Of a stretch of 64,000 bases of DNA, positions 1 to 9,174 are shown piece by piece. Within the stretch, counting starts at the first letter, position 1. Each line of letters begins with the position of its first letter. The DNA comes from an uncultured Oscillospiraceae bacterium (lineage in GTDB: Bacteria > Bacillota > Clostridia > Oscillospirales > Oscillospiraceae): positions 1 through 64,000 of the forward strand of contig CANQVO010000008.1 in assembly GCA_947627325.1 (NCBI GenBank), given 5' to 3'. The translations under genes were made by a program, and so were the position numbers. The notes beneath the pieces were generated by a model. The model had not been told where the DNA came from and did no database searches. It saw only the letters and a list, made by a program, of their open reading frames with translations.

Positions 1-128
1 TCCTGGCCCCCGCGCCGGGCAGGCGCACGTCCCCTGCCCGGTTCGGGCAAGCAACACCCCCGTTCGGGAGGACAAACCTCGCCTCACGGACAAAAAGGGG
101 GCAAGCCCCGCCGGGTGGCGAGACCAAC

Positions 129-800
129 TCACCGCCCCTCGCGGGGCACCACCGTGCCGGTGGCGGTCTTCCAGATGGAGTTGGCGGGCACCGCGCCCCG
201 GACGCAGGAGGTGGGGTAGATACTGCTGTGCCGGCCGATGACGGTGCCGGGGTTGAGGACGCTGTTACAGCCCACCTCCACATAGTCCCCCAAGATGGCC
301 CCGAACTTCTTCCGCCCGGTCTCCACCGGCCCCTCCGGGGTCTTCACCGTCACCGGGGTCTTGTCCGACTTCACGTTGGAGGTGATGGACCCCGCCCCCA
401 TGTGACTGCGGTAGCCCAGGATGGAGTCGCCCACATAATTATAGTGGGGCACCTGGACGCGGTCGAAGAGGATGACGTTCTTCAGCTCCACCGAGTTGCC
501 CACCACGCACTCCGCCCCCACCAGGGCGGAGCCCCGGATGAAGGCGCAGTGGCGCACCTCCGCGCCGGGGCCGATGATGCAGGGGGCGCCCAGGTAGGCG
601 CTGGGGAAGACGGAGGCGGTTTTGTGGACCCAGACCTGGGGCGCGCGCTCCTCGTACTCCTCCGCCGGGAGGGTGGGGCCCAGGGCCAGGAGGAAGTCGG
701 TAATGCCGTCCAGCGCCTGCCAGGGGTATGCAAACCGGGCCAGGTACTCCCCGGCCAGAGAGTGGGTCAGATCCAGAAGGTCAGCGGTCTTGATGTCCAT
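129..800 (-). CDS. Left-handed beta-helix (hexapeptide) transferase-like protein, GlmU C-terminal-like
   Basis: A 223-residue protein. After an N-terminal helix of about 45 residues it runs in hexapeptide-type repeats (for example SAYLGAPCIIGPGAEV and GNSVELKNVILFDRV), the left-handed beta-helix of sugar acyltransferases and of the GlmU C-terminal half. The segment HYNYVGDSILG followed by GAGSITSN closely resembles the GlmU acetyltransferase active-site region. No nucleotidyltransferase domain is attached. The ATG at 800 is preferred over an upstream GTG because a GAGGTGA site sits six bases before it. Divergent from the esterase at 946. It probably modifies a nucleotide sugar or binds GlcNAc-1-P; the substrate is not shown by sequence. 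Confidence 0.8.
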   Translation of the reverse strand: MDIKTADLLDLTHSLAGEYLARFAYPWQALDGITDFLLALGPTLPAEEYEERAPQVWVHKTASVFPSAYLGAPCIIGPGAEVRHCAFIRGSALVGAECVVGNSVELKNVILFDRVQVPHYNYVGDSILGYRSHMGAGSITSNVKSDKTPVTVKTPEGPVETGRKKFGAILGDYVEVGCNSVLNPGTVIGRHSSIYPTSCVRGAVPANSIWKTATGTVVPREGR

Positions 801-857
801 GCCAGTCACCTCGTTTATCTCTATGTGGCGCGCGGGGATGGGGTGCGTTTGTCAAGA

Positions 858-886
858 ATTTTACCACAGACCCGCCCCGGGCGCAA
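858..886 (-). promoter_or_regulatory. Probable sigma-A promoter for the beta-helix protein
   Basis: Read on the minus strand: TTGCGC (886-881), 17 bases, then TAAAAT (863-858). It lies about 58 bases upstream of the start at 800. Confidence 0.5.
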
Positions 887-891
887 GAGCC

Positions 892-920
892 TTGACGGCG
901 GGGGAGCCGGGGGGTATGAT
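892..920 (+). promoter_or_regulatory. Sigma-A promoter for the esterase
   Basis: TTGACG (892-897), exactly 17 bases, TATGAT (915-920). The in-frame ATG at 916 falls inside the -10 box, so translation must start downstream, supporting GTG 946. Confidence 0.75.
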
Positions 921-945
921 AGAGGACATAAGGGAGGTGGGAGCC

Positions 946-1788
946 GTGGAGACACGGACCATAGACCTGTACGAATACGCCCCGGGGGAGCGGCAGGGCC
1001 CCGGCGGGCGGCTGTCCGCCTGGATTGCCCACACCCCGGCGAAGGTGAGCCCCAACCGCCGCCGCCCGGCGGTGCTGATCCTCCCCGGCGGGGGGTACGA
1101 GCACGTCTCCCAGCGGGAGTCGGAGCCGGTGGCGCTGCGCTTTGCCGCCCGGGGGTGGGCCCCCTTCGTGCTGACCTACTCCGTGGCCCCCGCCCGGTTC
1201 CCCGTCCAGCTCCGGGAGGCCGCCTGGGCCATGCGCTGTATCCGGGAGAACGCCGCGGCCTTTGAGGTGGACCCCGCCATGGTGGCCGCCCTGGGCTTTT
1301 CCGCCGGGGGGCACCTGTGCGGCACCCTGGCCACCTGCTTTGACCGCCCCGAGGTGGCCGACATCGCCCCGCCCCAGGTCCTGCGGCCAGACGCCCTGGG
1401 GCTTTGCTACCCGGTGGCGGTGTCCTGGGGGAAGACCCACGCCGCCAGCTTTGAAAACCTCACCGGCGGGGACGCCGCCCTGGCCCAGGCCCTGAGCCTG
1501 GACAAGCTGGTTCGGCCGGATATGCCCCCCGTCTTCCTCTGGGCCACCCGGGACGATGGCTCGGTCCCCTGCCGCAACTCCCTTCTCCTGGCCCAGGCCC
1601 TGGACGAGGCGGGGGTGGACTTCGCCCTCCACCTCTACCGCCACGGCAAGCACGGTCTCTCCACCGCCGATGCCCTGGCCTTCCCCAGTTTCGACCGCTC
1701 CCCGGTGAGCCGGGACGTGCCCGGCTGGGTGGACGCCATGATCGACTTCTTCGAGGACAGCGGCCTGGTCCTCCACGATGATATATAA
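946..1788 (+). CDS. Alpha/beta hydrolase, acetyl-esterase type (BD-FAE-like)
   Basis: A 280-residue cytoplasmic hydrolase without a signal peptide. It has the LPGGGYE oxyanion-hole segment, the nucleophile elbow GFSAGG, an acid in WATRDDGSVP and the catalytic His in the YRHGKHG segment, the usual order for carbohydrate esterases of the BD-FAE/acetyl-xylan-esterase type. The GTG start follows AGGGAGGTGGG and lies downstream of a near-consensus promoter. Given the neighbouring pectinesterase it may remove acetyl groups from imported plant oligosaccharides; that role is inferred from context. Confidence 0.85.
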   Translation: METRTIDLYEYAPGERQGPGGRLSAWIAHTPAKVSPNRRRPAVLILPGGGYEHVSQRESEPVALRFAARGWAPFVLTYSVAPARFPVQLREAAWAMRCIRENAAAFEVDPAMVAALGFSAGGHLCGTLATCFDRPEVADIAPPQVLRPDALGLCYPVAVSWGKTHAASFENLTGGDAALAQALSLDKLVRPDMPPVFLWATRDDGSVPCRNSLLLAQALDEAGVDFALHLYRHGKHGLSTADALAFPSFDRSPVSRDVPGWVDAMIDFFEDSGLVLHDDI

Positions 1789-1794
1789 GGTAGG

Positions 1795-1836
1795 AAGCGC
1801 CCCGGAGCGGCAAGAGCCGTCCCGGGGCGCTTTTTT
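1795..1836 (+). terminator. Rho-independent terminator
   Basis: GC-rich inverted repeat AAGCGCCCCGG / CCGGGGCGCTT with a run of T at 1831-1836, seven bases after the esterase stop. It sits between convergent genes. Confidence 0.85.
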
Positions 1837-1854
1837 ACCGAAGGGCCCGCCGCG

Positions 1855-2712
1855 CTAGCCCCGGGTCCTGGCCCAGGGGACCCGGCCGGGGGGGAGGGGG
1901 GTCTCGTAGAACCGGGCGGTCTTGTCCCGCTGGGTGTCGTTCCACTTGTTGAACCCCTCGGGGTGGATGTGGTCGCCCTCCAGGATACAGTCCTCAAACT
2001 CGCACAGGCCGTAGTCCCGCCAGGGCCGGGCCAGGTAGACGCTGTGTGGCGGCACGCCGGCTTGGGCGGTGAGGCGGCAGCGGCGGAACAGGAAGCCCGC
2101 CTCCTGCTCCAGCGCGTGGGCCGGGGCGGCCAGGTAGCCGTGGCCCCGGGCGTCCACCAGGGAGCGGAGCTCGCAGTCCTCAAACAGGGCCTGGCCACAG
2201 CCGAAGATAAAATCCACCGTGCCCTCGATGAGACAGTTTGTGAAAAATTGCCGGCATAACCGGCCCTGGCGGAGCATATCCGGCAGGAACCCGTCATACC
2301 GTTCTATCAGATCGGCGGGCAGAGGGCCCAGGAACAGGGTGTCCTGGGTGGAGGACAGGGCACAGCGGTCCATACGGAAGCGGTCGCCGTACACCGTCAG
2401 GGCCACCTCCTGGCCCTTCTCCTCCGGCCGCAGGGCGTCGTTGACGATGGACAGGTCCTCCATCCCCACCCCGTCGGCGCACACCGCCACCGTCCAGGTG
2501 CGGAAGGTGACGTACTCCCGGCCCTGCTCGTCCAATTTCTTGGCGTAGTCGTCCCACAGGATCCGGGTCCGCCCCGCCCCCGCCCCCCGCAACGTGACGC
2601 CGGGGGTGGCGATGAGGAGCTTTTGCCGGAAGTCTCCGGCGGCCAGCTCCAGCACGTCGCCGGGCCGGGCGGCGTCCAGGGCCGATTGCAGGTCGTCTCC
2701 GGGGTAAAACAT
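1855..2712 (-). CDS. Pectinesterase (carbohydrate esterase family 8), cytoplasmic
   Basis: A 285-residue protein starting MFYPGDD at the ATG at 2712, which follows a GGAGGGGG site; the ORF extends upstream but without a ribosome site. It has the family-8 signature elements in order: TQDTLF, GTVDFIFG (catalytic Asp) and YLARPWR (Arg). The fold is a parallel beta-helix that removes methanol from methyl-esterified polygalacturonate. No signal peptide is present, unlike secreted family members, so it should act on imported methylated oligogalacturonides. Divergent from the transporter operon. Confidence 0.9.
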   Translation of the reverse strand: MFYPGDDLQSALDAARPGDVLELAAGDFRQKLLIATPGVTLRGAGAGRTRILWDDYAKKLDEQGREYVTFRTWTVAVCADGVGMEDLSIVNDALRPEEKGQEVALTVYGDRFRMDRCALSSTQDTLFLGPLPADLIERYDGFLPDMLRQGRLCRQFFTNCLIEGTVDFIFGCGQALFEDCELRSLVDARGHGYLAAPAHALEQEAGFLFRRCRLTAQAGVPPHSVYLARPWRDYGLCEFEDCILEGDHIHPEGFNKWNDTQRDKTARFYETPLPPGRVPWARTRG

Positions 2713-2822
2713 AGGTCCCCCTCCTCTCCAAAACGCCCGGACAGGCGCTTTGTTTATGCGATTTGCACAGATAATACTAGCATTTTTTGGACAGAGATAA
2801 AAGAATATGACCATGTTTTAAT

Positions 2823-2884
2823 TGTTTTGTCCATATAGAGTTGTGTTTTGTCCATATACAAACAGGCGGCCAGGGATGTATAAT
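2823..2884 (+). promoter_or_regulatory. Tandem operator repeats and -10 box before the uronide transporter operon
   Basis: TGTTTTGTCCATATA occurs twice (2823-2837 and 2844-2858), spaced exactly 21 bases, two helical turns. A perfect TATAAT follows at 2879-2884 but there is no recognisable -35 (ATACAA at 2856-2861). Tandem repeats abutting a poor -35 are the usual layout of an AraC-type activator site. The same 12-base core recurs inverted at 12928-12939. Confidence 0.65.
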
Positions 2885-2962
2885 AACATCAAAATGTGGG
2901 CGGCGCAGGGCCTCTTAACTGGCGTTTTGACCAAACCCGGCCGTCCGGCAAAGGAATCGCCC

Positions 2963-3589
2963 ATGAAACGACAGCTCTCCCTGGGGGAATACAGGGCCAT
3001 TGACCTGGCGCTGTTCGCCGTGATCCTGGCCCTGTTTGAGTTCCTCATCGTCCGTTTTGCCATTGTCAGTGTCTACGCTGTCTCCCTGGCGGCGGTGATC
3101 ACCGCCATCGTGTATATGCGCTGGGGCTGGTGGGGCGCCATCCACGCCGCTCTGGCGGGTTTTCTTTTCTGCTTTTATTACAGCGGCATCGCTCCCCCGG
3201 ACTGGGTCCGGCCGGAGCAGTACATCATCTATCCCCTGGGCAATCTCTTTTCCCTGGCCGCCGTGCCGGTGCTGAAAAGAGTGGGAACGGAGCGGGTGCG
3301 GGGCAGCGTCCTGGCCTCGCTGCTGTACTCCCTGGCCGTCGTCCTCCTGATGCAGGGGGGCCGGGCGGCGGTTGGCGTGGCCATCATGGTCGTCCAGCGG
3401 CAGGGGCATCTGGACTGGCTGGTGGTGGGGCGGCAGGCCCTGAACTGCTTCACCACCGACGCGCTGTCCACCCTCTTCACGCTGGTGGTCATCTGGATCG
3501 TCCGTCGGTTGGACGGCGTATTTGAGGAACAACGGCACTACCTCGCGCGCATCCACGAAGAGCAGGACCGAAGCAACACCGAACAGTAA
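2963..3589 (+). CDS. Multi-pass membrane protein of unknown function, first gene of the transporter operon
   Basis: 208 residues from the ATG at 2963 (AAAGGA about eight bases upstream). By eye there are about five hydrophobic segments: two near residues 12-50, one around the MRWGWWGAIHAAL region, and two in the second half, with a charged C-terminal tail rich in Glu, Arg and His. I do not recognise a family; the size and Trp-rich helix recall small energy-coupling-type membrane proteins, but this is weak. It lies 32 bases before the first permease gene and is likely co-transcribed with the ABC importer. Confidence 0.7.
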   Translation: MKRQLSLGEYRAIDLALFAVILALFEFLIVRFAIVSVYAVSLAAVITAIVYMRWGWWGAIHAALAGFLFCFYYSGIAPPDWVRPEQYIIYPLGNLFSLAAVPVLKRVGTERVRGSVLASLLYSLAVVLLMQGGRAAVGVAIMVVQRQGHLDWLVVGRQALNCFTTDALSTLFTLVVIWIVRRLDGVFEEQRHYLARIHEEQDRSNTEQ

Positions 3590-3621
3590 GCAAAACAGAT
3601 CAGTAAGCAAAGGAGAGGTCG

Positions 3622-4689
3622 ATGATGAAAGCAAAAGCGGCAGATTTCATCCTCTACGATCGGGCCACAGGGACCTACCGAGTAGACCCTGAGCAGGCCG
3701 TCCGGGATGATGTGGAGAAGCACCACTGGCTCCACGTAGGCCGGACGATCGCCAAGGATTGGCGTCTTTACCTGATGCTGATCCCCATGATCGTAGTCTT
3801 CGTGCTGTGGCGCTACCTGCCCATGTACGAGCTGTTGGGGTGCTTCAAGGTAGACGACGCGGTCAAGACGGTCAACGAGCAGTACTTCCTCGGCTTTTCC
3901 AACTTCAAGCTGCTGCTCAGCGGCGGCGGCGACGGGCGGATGTCCGTGGAGTTCTGGCAGGCCATGCGGAACACCTTCCTGATGAGCTTCTACGGCCTGT
4001 GCTTCGGCTTCCCCATGCCCATCATCCTGGCGTTGTTCTTCAATGAGGTCAAGTCCAACGCCGCCCGCAGTGTGCTCCAGGTGATGACCTACCTGCCCAA
4101 GTTCATGTCCACCGTGGTCATGACCTCCTTGATCGTCATGTTGGTGCGGGACGGCTCCTCCGTGGGCCTGTACAGTAAGGGTATCATCAGCCAGGCGCTG
4201 GAGAACCTGGGCCTCATCAGCGCCGAGGTGGCGCAGAAGGGCCTGCTGAACTACCCGGCCTTCTTCCGCAGCATCTACCAGATCAGCGGCATTTGGGAGG
4301 GCGCGGGCTACGACTCCATCGTCTTCTTCGCCGCCATCATCGCCATCTCCCCCACCAGTTACGAGGCCGCTCAGATCGACGGCGCCAACAAGTGGGCGCA
4401 GATGCGCTACGTGGTGCTCCCCAGCATCCTCTCCACCGTCATCATCATGCTCATCACCCGCATCGGCCACCTGCTGAGCGTGGGCTACGAGAAGGTCATC
4501 CTGTTGTACCGGGTCGAGACCTACCAGACCGCCGACGTGGTCTCCACCTTCTCCTACCGCTACGGTATGCAGAGCAACCAGACGGGTCTCGCCTCCGCGG
4601 CGGAGATGATGAACAACCTGGTGGGTATGCTGTTGGTCATCGGCGCGAACAGCGTGGCCAAGAGAGCGTCCAATACGTCCCTCTATTAA
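3622..4689 (+). CDS. ABC sugar transporter permease 1 (CUT1, LplB/YteP-like)
   Basis: 355 residues, about six transmembrane segments after a hydrophilic N-terminal arm of about 45 residues. The cytoplasmic EAA loop, YEAAQIDGANKWAQMRY..LPSI, marks it as a binding-protein-dependent permease. The opening phrase LYLMLIPMIVVFVLWRYLPMYE is typical of the LplB/YteP group that imports oligogalacturonides and rhamnogalacturonides in Firmicutes. It pairs with the next gene to form the membrane channel. A strong AAAGGAGAGG site precedes ATGATG. Confidence 0.92.
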   Translation: MMKAKAADFILYDRATGTYRVDPEQAVRDDVEKHHWLHVGRTIAKDWRLYLMLIPMIVVFVLWRYLPMYELLGCFKVDDAVKTVNEQYFLGFSNFKLLLSGGGDGRMSVEFWQAMRNTFLMSFYGLCFGFPMPIILALFFNEVKSNAARSVLQVMTYLPKFMSTVVMTSLIVMLVRDGSSVGLYSKGIISQALENLGLISAEVAQKGLLNYPAFFRSIYQISGIWEGAGYDSIVFFAAIIAISPTSYEAAQIDGANKWAQMRYVVLPSILSTVIIMLITRIGHLLSVGYEKVILLYRVETYQTADVVSTFSYRYGMQSNQTGLASAAEMMNNLVGMLLVIGANSVAKRASNTSLY

Positions 4690-4709
4690 TGGAAGGGTGG
4701 TGAGACGAA

Positions 4710-5612
4710 ATGAAAAGAAAACTTGAAATTTCCGAACTGATCTTCAAGATCATCAGCTACACGCTTCTGACCATCTTCGCCCTGTGCTGTCTCTATCCCT
4801 TCGTCTACGCGATCTCCGCCTCCATCAGCGGATACAGCGCCGTGGAGATGGGCGACATCATCCTCCTGCCCGACTTCAAGGGCTTGCAGTTCAACGCCTT
4901 CGGGGAGATGTTCAGCAACAATATGTTCTGGAACTCCTATTCCAACACCTTGTTCCTGACCCTCTACGGCACCCTGTTTTGTATGTTCTACTCCATCCTG
5001 GGCGCCTACGCCCTGTCCAAGAAGCGTCTGATGTTCCGCAAGGGCTTCAACTTCTTCCTGGTCTTCACCATGTGGTTCTCCGCCGGCGTGGTGCCCCAGT
5101 ACCTGAACTACTTAGCCACCGGCACCGCCTTCCGGGCCATCGGCATCACCGACGACAAGTGGCTGGTCATCATCGCCATGGGTATGCAGGCCATGAACAT
5201 CATCCTCCTCCGCAACGCCTTTGAGGGCGTCCCGTCGGAGATCGAGGAGGCCGCCATCGTAGACGGCGCCACCGAGATGCAGGTGCTCAGCAAGGTCTAC
5301 CTGCCCATGAGCAAGTCCACCATCGCCACCGTGGCCCTGTTCTTCGCCATCTCCCGCTGGAACGGCTACTTCTGGGCCAAGCAGATGATCTCCAACTCCA
5401 ACGAGCACCCCCTGCAGGTGTTCATGCAGTTACAGCTGACGCAGTACACCGACCTGGAGTACACCACCGGCTGGAAGTACAACCACAACTACCACCCCAA
5501 CTCGGTGATCTACGCCCTGATCGTCTGCTCCATCATTCCCATCCTGGTCATCTATCCCTTCATCCAAAAGTACTTCGCCAAGGGCGTCAACGTCGGCGGC
5601 GTGAAGGAGTAA
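4710..5612 (+). CDS. ABC sugar transporter permease 2 (CUT1, LplC/YtcP-like)
   Basis: 300 residues with six predicted membrane segments and the EAA motif EEAAIVDGATEMQVLSKVYLPMS. It has the C-terminal FIQKYFAKGVNVGGVKE tail characteristic of LplC/YtcP permeases. Starts 20 bases after permease 1 behind a GAAGGGTGGTGA site. It is the second half of the heterodimeric channel for the lipoprotein at 5707. Confidence 0.93.
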   Translation: MKRKLEISELIFKIISYTLLTIFALCCLYPFVYAISASISGYSAVEMGDIILLPDFKGLQFNAFGEMFSNNMFWNSYSNTLFLTLYGTLFCMFYSILGAYALSKKRLMFRKGFNFFLVFTMWFSAGVVPQYLNYLATGTAFRAIGITDDKWLVIIAMGMQAMNIILLRNAFEGVPSEIEEAAIVDGATEMQVLSKVYLPMSKSTIATVALFFAISRWNGYFWAKQMISNSNEHPLQVFMQLQLTQYTDLEYTTGWKYNHNYHPNSVIYALIVCSIIPILVIYPFIQKYFAKGVNVGGVKE

Positions 5613-5706
5613 AAGGATCCGCGGGCCGGCTGGCCGGCCTGACGATCACAGATAGAGAAAACCCGTCCCTTTGACTCCCAACCTATTTCAAGGAGGAACG
5701 ACGAAG

Positions 5707-7851
5707 ATGAAAAAAGTACTTGCGATGGTCCTGGCCCTGGTCATGCTGGTCGGCGCGCTGGCCGGCTGCGGACCCAAGATCATTCTCAACCAGACCGGCG
5801 GCGAGGGCAGCAGCAGCGTCCTCCCCGGCGTGGGCAGCAACGGCTATGTGAACGACGCCCTGCCCCACGCCGAAGGCACCCAGCTCCGCATGGCCGTGGG
5901 CTACAACAGCCGCCAGACCGGCCTGTTCTTTGACGCCGACATCGCCAAGGACGGCATCACCCTGGCCGACGGCAAGACCTACATGACCGGCGCGCTGAAG
6001 CCCACCTGGGTGGAGGTCCAGAACCAGCTGAAGGTGACCTTCGTGGACAAGTACCAGGGCAACAGCGCCAGCAGTGAGTTCGAGTACTGGAAGGAGCAGT
6101 TGGACCAGGTGGACATGGTGGCCGGCACCGCCAGCGTCCTGGGCGAGTACGGCACCGCCGGGCGGCTGGTCAACCTGACCGAGCACCTGGACCAGATGCC
6201 CAACTTCAAGGCCTATCTGGACGCCAACCCCATCGTCCGTATGTCCATCACCAGCGACGTCACCAACGGCGCCATCTACTTCAGCCCCTACTTTGACGGC
6301 GTGGACGACATCGAGCGTATGCCCCTGATGCGGACCGACTGGGTCCAGAAGCTCCTGGACGGCGAGGGCGAGTTCGCCGCCGCCAGCAGTGACACCACTA
6401 AGGCCCCCGTCTATCAGCCCTATATGCCCACCTCCGGCAAGATCGACGTGGACGTGGTCACCCCCGATGGCAACAGCGTGGAGACCATCACCAAGGACTA
6501 TGACGCCGCGGGCAACATCGTGGCCAACATGAACGCCAAGGGCACCATGAGCGGCGTGGAAGCGGTCAACATGCTCCGCGAGTACATCGACAAGGCCTAC
6601 AACGGCTACTATGGCACCCAGCGCTCCGACCTCTTCGTGGGCCAGAACGCCGCCTGGGACGCCGACGAGCTGGTGGCCCTGCTGCGGTGCATCACCACCA
6701 ACTCCGCCACCCTAAACGCCAACGGCAGTCAGGTGCAGGGCATCTTCTGCCGTGAGGACGGCAACAACCAGCGCCGCGTGGACATGGTCCACCTGGCCGG
6801 CATCCTCTTCGGCGTCCGCGGTCTGGAGTCCCGCAAGGATTACCTCTACGTGGGCACCGACGGCGTCCTCCACGACGCCCGCCAGGAGCCCGAGGCCTAC
6901 CAGGCGCTGGATCGGATGCGCGACATGGCCGCTGAGGGCCTGATTTCCCAGGGCTTCATGAACAACGAGTCCAGCAAGACGGAGGACTACCTGCGCGAGG
7001 ACCTGGGCTTCATGCACTACGACTACAACCAGACCCAGACCATCTACAATGAAGACGGCGCCACCTTCTCCGACGGCGAGCAGTACATGGCCGCCATGGT
7101 CCCCGTGGCCCGCTGGTATGACGGCACCGACCCCGATGGCGTGTATATGCGCTTTACCGAGTCCTGGCGCTCGGTGAAGACCGACGGCTGGGCCATCTCC
7201 ATCCCCGGCGTGGGCAACGACACCGACAAGCTCAACGCCTGCCTGGCCCTGATCGACTTCGCCTACACCAACGAGGGTATGATCCTGCTCAGCTACGGCC
7301 CCGAGGCCTTCCGCTCCGACAAGACCTTCAGCTTCAACGGCACGCAGATGCCCGAGATCTCCGACGCCTGCCGCGCCGAGCTGTGGGAGAAGGCCGGCGG
7401 CAACTACACCAACTACGCCCGCCAGTACCTGGGCTCCACCCTCTCCTTCGTCAAGGCCCAGTCCTTTGAGTATCAGTGCACCACCGAGATCGGCCGGAAG
7501 GGCGCCGGGTACATCTCCAACGCCATCGCCCTGGGCACCATCATCCATCCCGAGCTGGCCGTCACAGACAACCCCTGGTACACCAGCGTGCCCACCGTTC
7601 TGCCCACCACCACCGTGGAGAACAGCCAGATCAGCAGCTTCACCAGCCTGGGCAACACCATGTTTGGCCCCTCCAAGGACCAGCGCAACCTGCTGGTGGA
7701 CGTGATCACCAAGGGCTACACCGAGACCGGCATGACCGACGCCGCCTCCGCCGCCCAGGTGGTCGCCACCAACTACTCCGGCTCGCAGTACCTGGCCCTC
7801 CAGAACCGCGGCTGGGAGCGCGCGCTGTCTCTCTACGAGACGCTGAAGTAA
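5707..7851 (+). CDS. Extracellular solute-binding lipoprotein of the uronide ABC importer
   Basis: 714 residues, larger than usual CUT1 binding proteins (about 420-550). The ATG at 5707 follows AAGGAGGAACG. A lipoprotein signal peptide ends in LAGC, so the mature N-terminal Cys would be lipidated and the protein tethered outside the membrane. Low-complexity Gly/Ser residues follow the Cys. It belongs with the large LplA/YtcQ-type binding proteins that accompany LplB/LplC permeases. Codon use is strongly biased to C-ending codons, suggesting high expression. A strong intercistronic hairpin follows. Confidence 0.9.
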   Translation: MKKVLAMVLALVMLVGALAGCGPKIILNQTGGEGSSSVLPGVGSNGYVNDALPHAEGTQLRMAVGYNSRQTGLFFDADIAKDGITLADGKTYMTGALKPTWVEVQNQLKVTFVDKYQGNSASSEFEYWKEQLDQVDMVAGTASVLGEYGTAGRLVNLTEHLDQMPNFKAYLDANPIVRMSITSDVTNGAIYFSPYFDGVDDIERMPLMRTDWVQKLLDGEGEFAAASSDTTKAPVYQPYMPTSGKIDVDVVTPDGNSVETITKDYDAAGNIVANMNAKGTMSGVEAVNMLREYIDKAYNGYYGTQRSDLFVGQNAAWDADELVALLRCITTNSATLNANGSQVQGIFCREDGNNQRRVDMVHLAGILFGVRGLESRKDYLYVGTDGVLHDARQEPEAYQALDRMRDMAAEGLISQGFMNNESSKTEDYLREDLGFMHYDYNQTQTIYNEDGATFSDGEQYMAAMVPVARWYDGTDPDGVYMRFTESWRSVKTDGWAISIPGVGNDTDKLNACLALIDFAYTNEGMILLSYGPEAFRSDKTFSFNGTQMPEISDACRAELWEKAGGNYTNYARQYLGSTLSFVKAQSFEYQCTTEIGRKGAGYISNAIALGTIIHPELAVTDNPWYTSVPTVLPTTTVENSQISSFTSLGNTMFGPSKDQRNLLVDVITKGYTETGMTDAASAAQVVATNYSGSQYLALQNRGWERALSLYETLK

Positions 7852-7911
7852 GACCCACGATTCCACATCATTGCGCTGACTGTCTCTGACAGAGCAGCAA
7901 AGTCACTTCTA

Positions 7912-7946
7912 CCCGCCTTCCGGGAGAGAGCTTCCCGGAAGGCGGG
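7912..7946 (+). terminator. Strong intercistronic hairpin after the binding-protein gene
   Basis: Perfect 14-bp inverted repeat (7912-7925 with 7933-7946) around a seven-base loop, with no T tract. It is more likely an mRNA-stabilising or partially terminating structure that sets binding-protein expression above the downstream genes than a full terminator, because the next gene has its own site only 27 bases on. Confidence 0.6.
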
Positions 7947-7972
7947 AGACAGGCAAGACAGGGGAGGAAGCT

Positions 7973-8593
7973 ATGTATAAGAGACAAGTGCGTTTGCAAA
8001 AGGTTTTCTGCTTGCTGGCGCTGATCGCCAGCGCGGTGGTCTTTCTCTACTCGCTGGGGCTGACCACCGATCTCTACGATGCGCTTTTCAACGCCATGCC
8101 GTTTCCCAACAGCCCGGAGATGGACATCGTGGACGGCGCGCGGATCTTCTATGATATCCAGCCCTTCAACAACCAGCTGATGCTGTCGGGCCTGGGCCTG
8201 ATCATCCTCTCGCTGGGGCTCTACCTCACACAGACTCAGAGCCGCCGGCGCTACTACATCGGCAACTACCTCTCCACCGGCATCTGGTGCGTGGCGGCGG
8301 TGGCCGTGTGCATCTGGATGCACATCCAGGTGGAGGCCTTTAAGGCGCAGTTCATGCAGGTGGACTTTGAGACCCTGGCGGCGGAGTTCAGCGGCACCAG
8401 CACTCTGATCCTCACCGCCAACGACACCTTCTGGTTCGACATCCACTACGCGGTCATGGCCGTGGTGCTGGTGATGGTGGTGGTGCTGGTGGCCAACCTC
8501 TTCTGGAAGGTCAGCCTGATGAAGCAGGAGGCCGCCCTCCTGGTCGGCGCTCCCGCCAAGGAGCAGGGTCGCGCCTCGGCGCAGAAGATCTGA
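7973..8593 (+). CDS. Four-helix membrane protein of unknown function (module 1, first)
   Basis: 206 residues, four clear hydrophobic segments (about residues 8-30, 64-81, 95-116 and 160-182), a long extracytoplasmic-type loop between helices 3 and 4, and a charged C-terminal tail. The start follows GGGGAGGAAGCT. I recognise no family. It is followed by another four-helix protein and then an ATPase; the same three-gene pattern recurs at 10264-12532, so it may be an accessory subunit of the ABC system. Confidence 0.7.
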   Translation: MYKRQVRLQKVFCLLALIASAVVFLYSLGLTTDLYDALFNAMPFPNSPEMDIVDGARIFYDIQPFNNQLMLSGLGLIILSLGLYLTQTQSRRRYYIGNYLSTGIWCVAAVAVCIWMHIQVEAFKAQFMQVDFETLAAEFSGTSTLILTANDTFWFDIHYAVMAVVLVMVVVLVANLFWKVSLMKQEAALLVGAPAKEQGRASAQKI

Positions 8594-8655
8594 ACCCCCG
8601 CAAAGAAAAAACGAGCCGTTTGGCGCAATGAATTTCAGAGGGAGGCGACAGCACC

Positions 8656-9162
8656 ATGAATGAAGAGCAAATGATACGGCGTGACAGGATGCGCTTCAAG
8701 AACAACAAGTTGTCCGCGAATCTCACGCTTCTTGCCATTTTGCTTGACGTTCTGTACTTCGTGAACATCTATCAAAACGATGCGGACCACTACTACCACA
8801 CCTGGATGATCGGCGTTTCCATCGTCTACAACCTGATCTTTATGCTGGCCGCGTTCTTGGCGGAAGAAGGGGTCAAGAGCTACCACAAGGCCTACACGTA
8901 CCCCCTGATCCTCCTGGGCGCGATCCAGATCGCGCGGATCTTCATCCTTCCCATGGACGCCCACTCCACCACCCTGGACAGCGGCGCCCTCGCCATGGGC
9001 GACGGGCAGTTCACCTACCTGGTGGTACTGCTGATCGCCTCGGCCGTCTGCCTGGTGGCCGCCGCGGTGGTCAACTTTATCAAGTGTACGGCTCTGCAGG
9101 CCCACATGAAGATGCTGGAAGAGCGCAGCGCGGCTGGGGCCCTGTCCCAGAAGTCCGCATAA
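8656..9162 (+). CDS. Four-helix membrane protein of unknown function (module 1, second)
   Basis: 168 residues with four hydrophobic segments (about 18-40, 53-72, 80-98 and 118-141) and a positively charged N-terminus and C-terminal tail. A GGGAGGCG site precedes the ATG. No recognised domain. It ends 12 bases before the first ATPase gene, so translation is probably coupled to it. Similar in size and topology to the protein at 10264, although I cannot show homology by eye. Confidence 0.7.
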   Translation: MNEEQMIRRDRMRFKNNKLSANLTLLAILLDVLYFVNIYQNDADHYYHTWMIGVSIVYNLIFMLAAFLAEEGVKSYHKAYTYPLILLGAIQIARIFILPMDAHSTTLDSGALAMGDGQFTYLVVLLIASAVCLVAAAVVNFIKCTALQAHMKMLEERSAAGALSQKSA

Positions 9163-9174
9163 GGAGGGGTCGAG

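Noticed and set aside
7968..7990. The protein start MYKRQ and the bases TGTATAAGAGACA resemble a sequencing-library transposon end
   Set aside because: Only 13 bases match, the next bases differ (AAGTG), a good ribosome site precedes it, and the reading frame continues as a plausible four-helix membrane protein, so an adapter artefact is unlikely.
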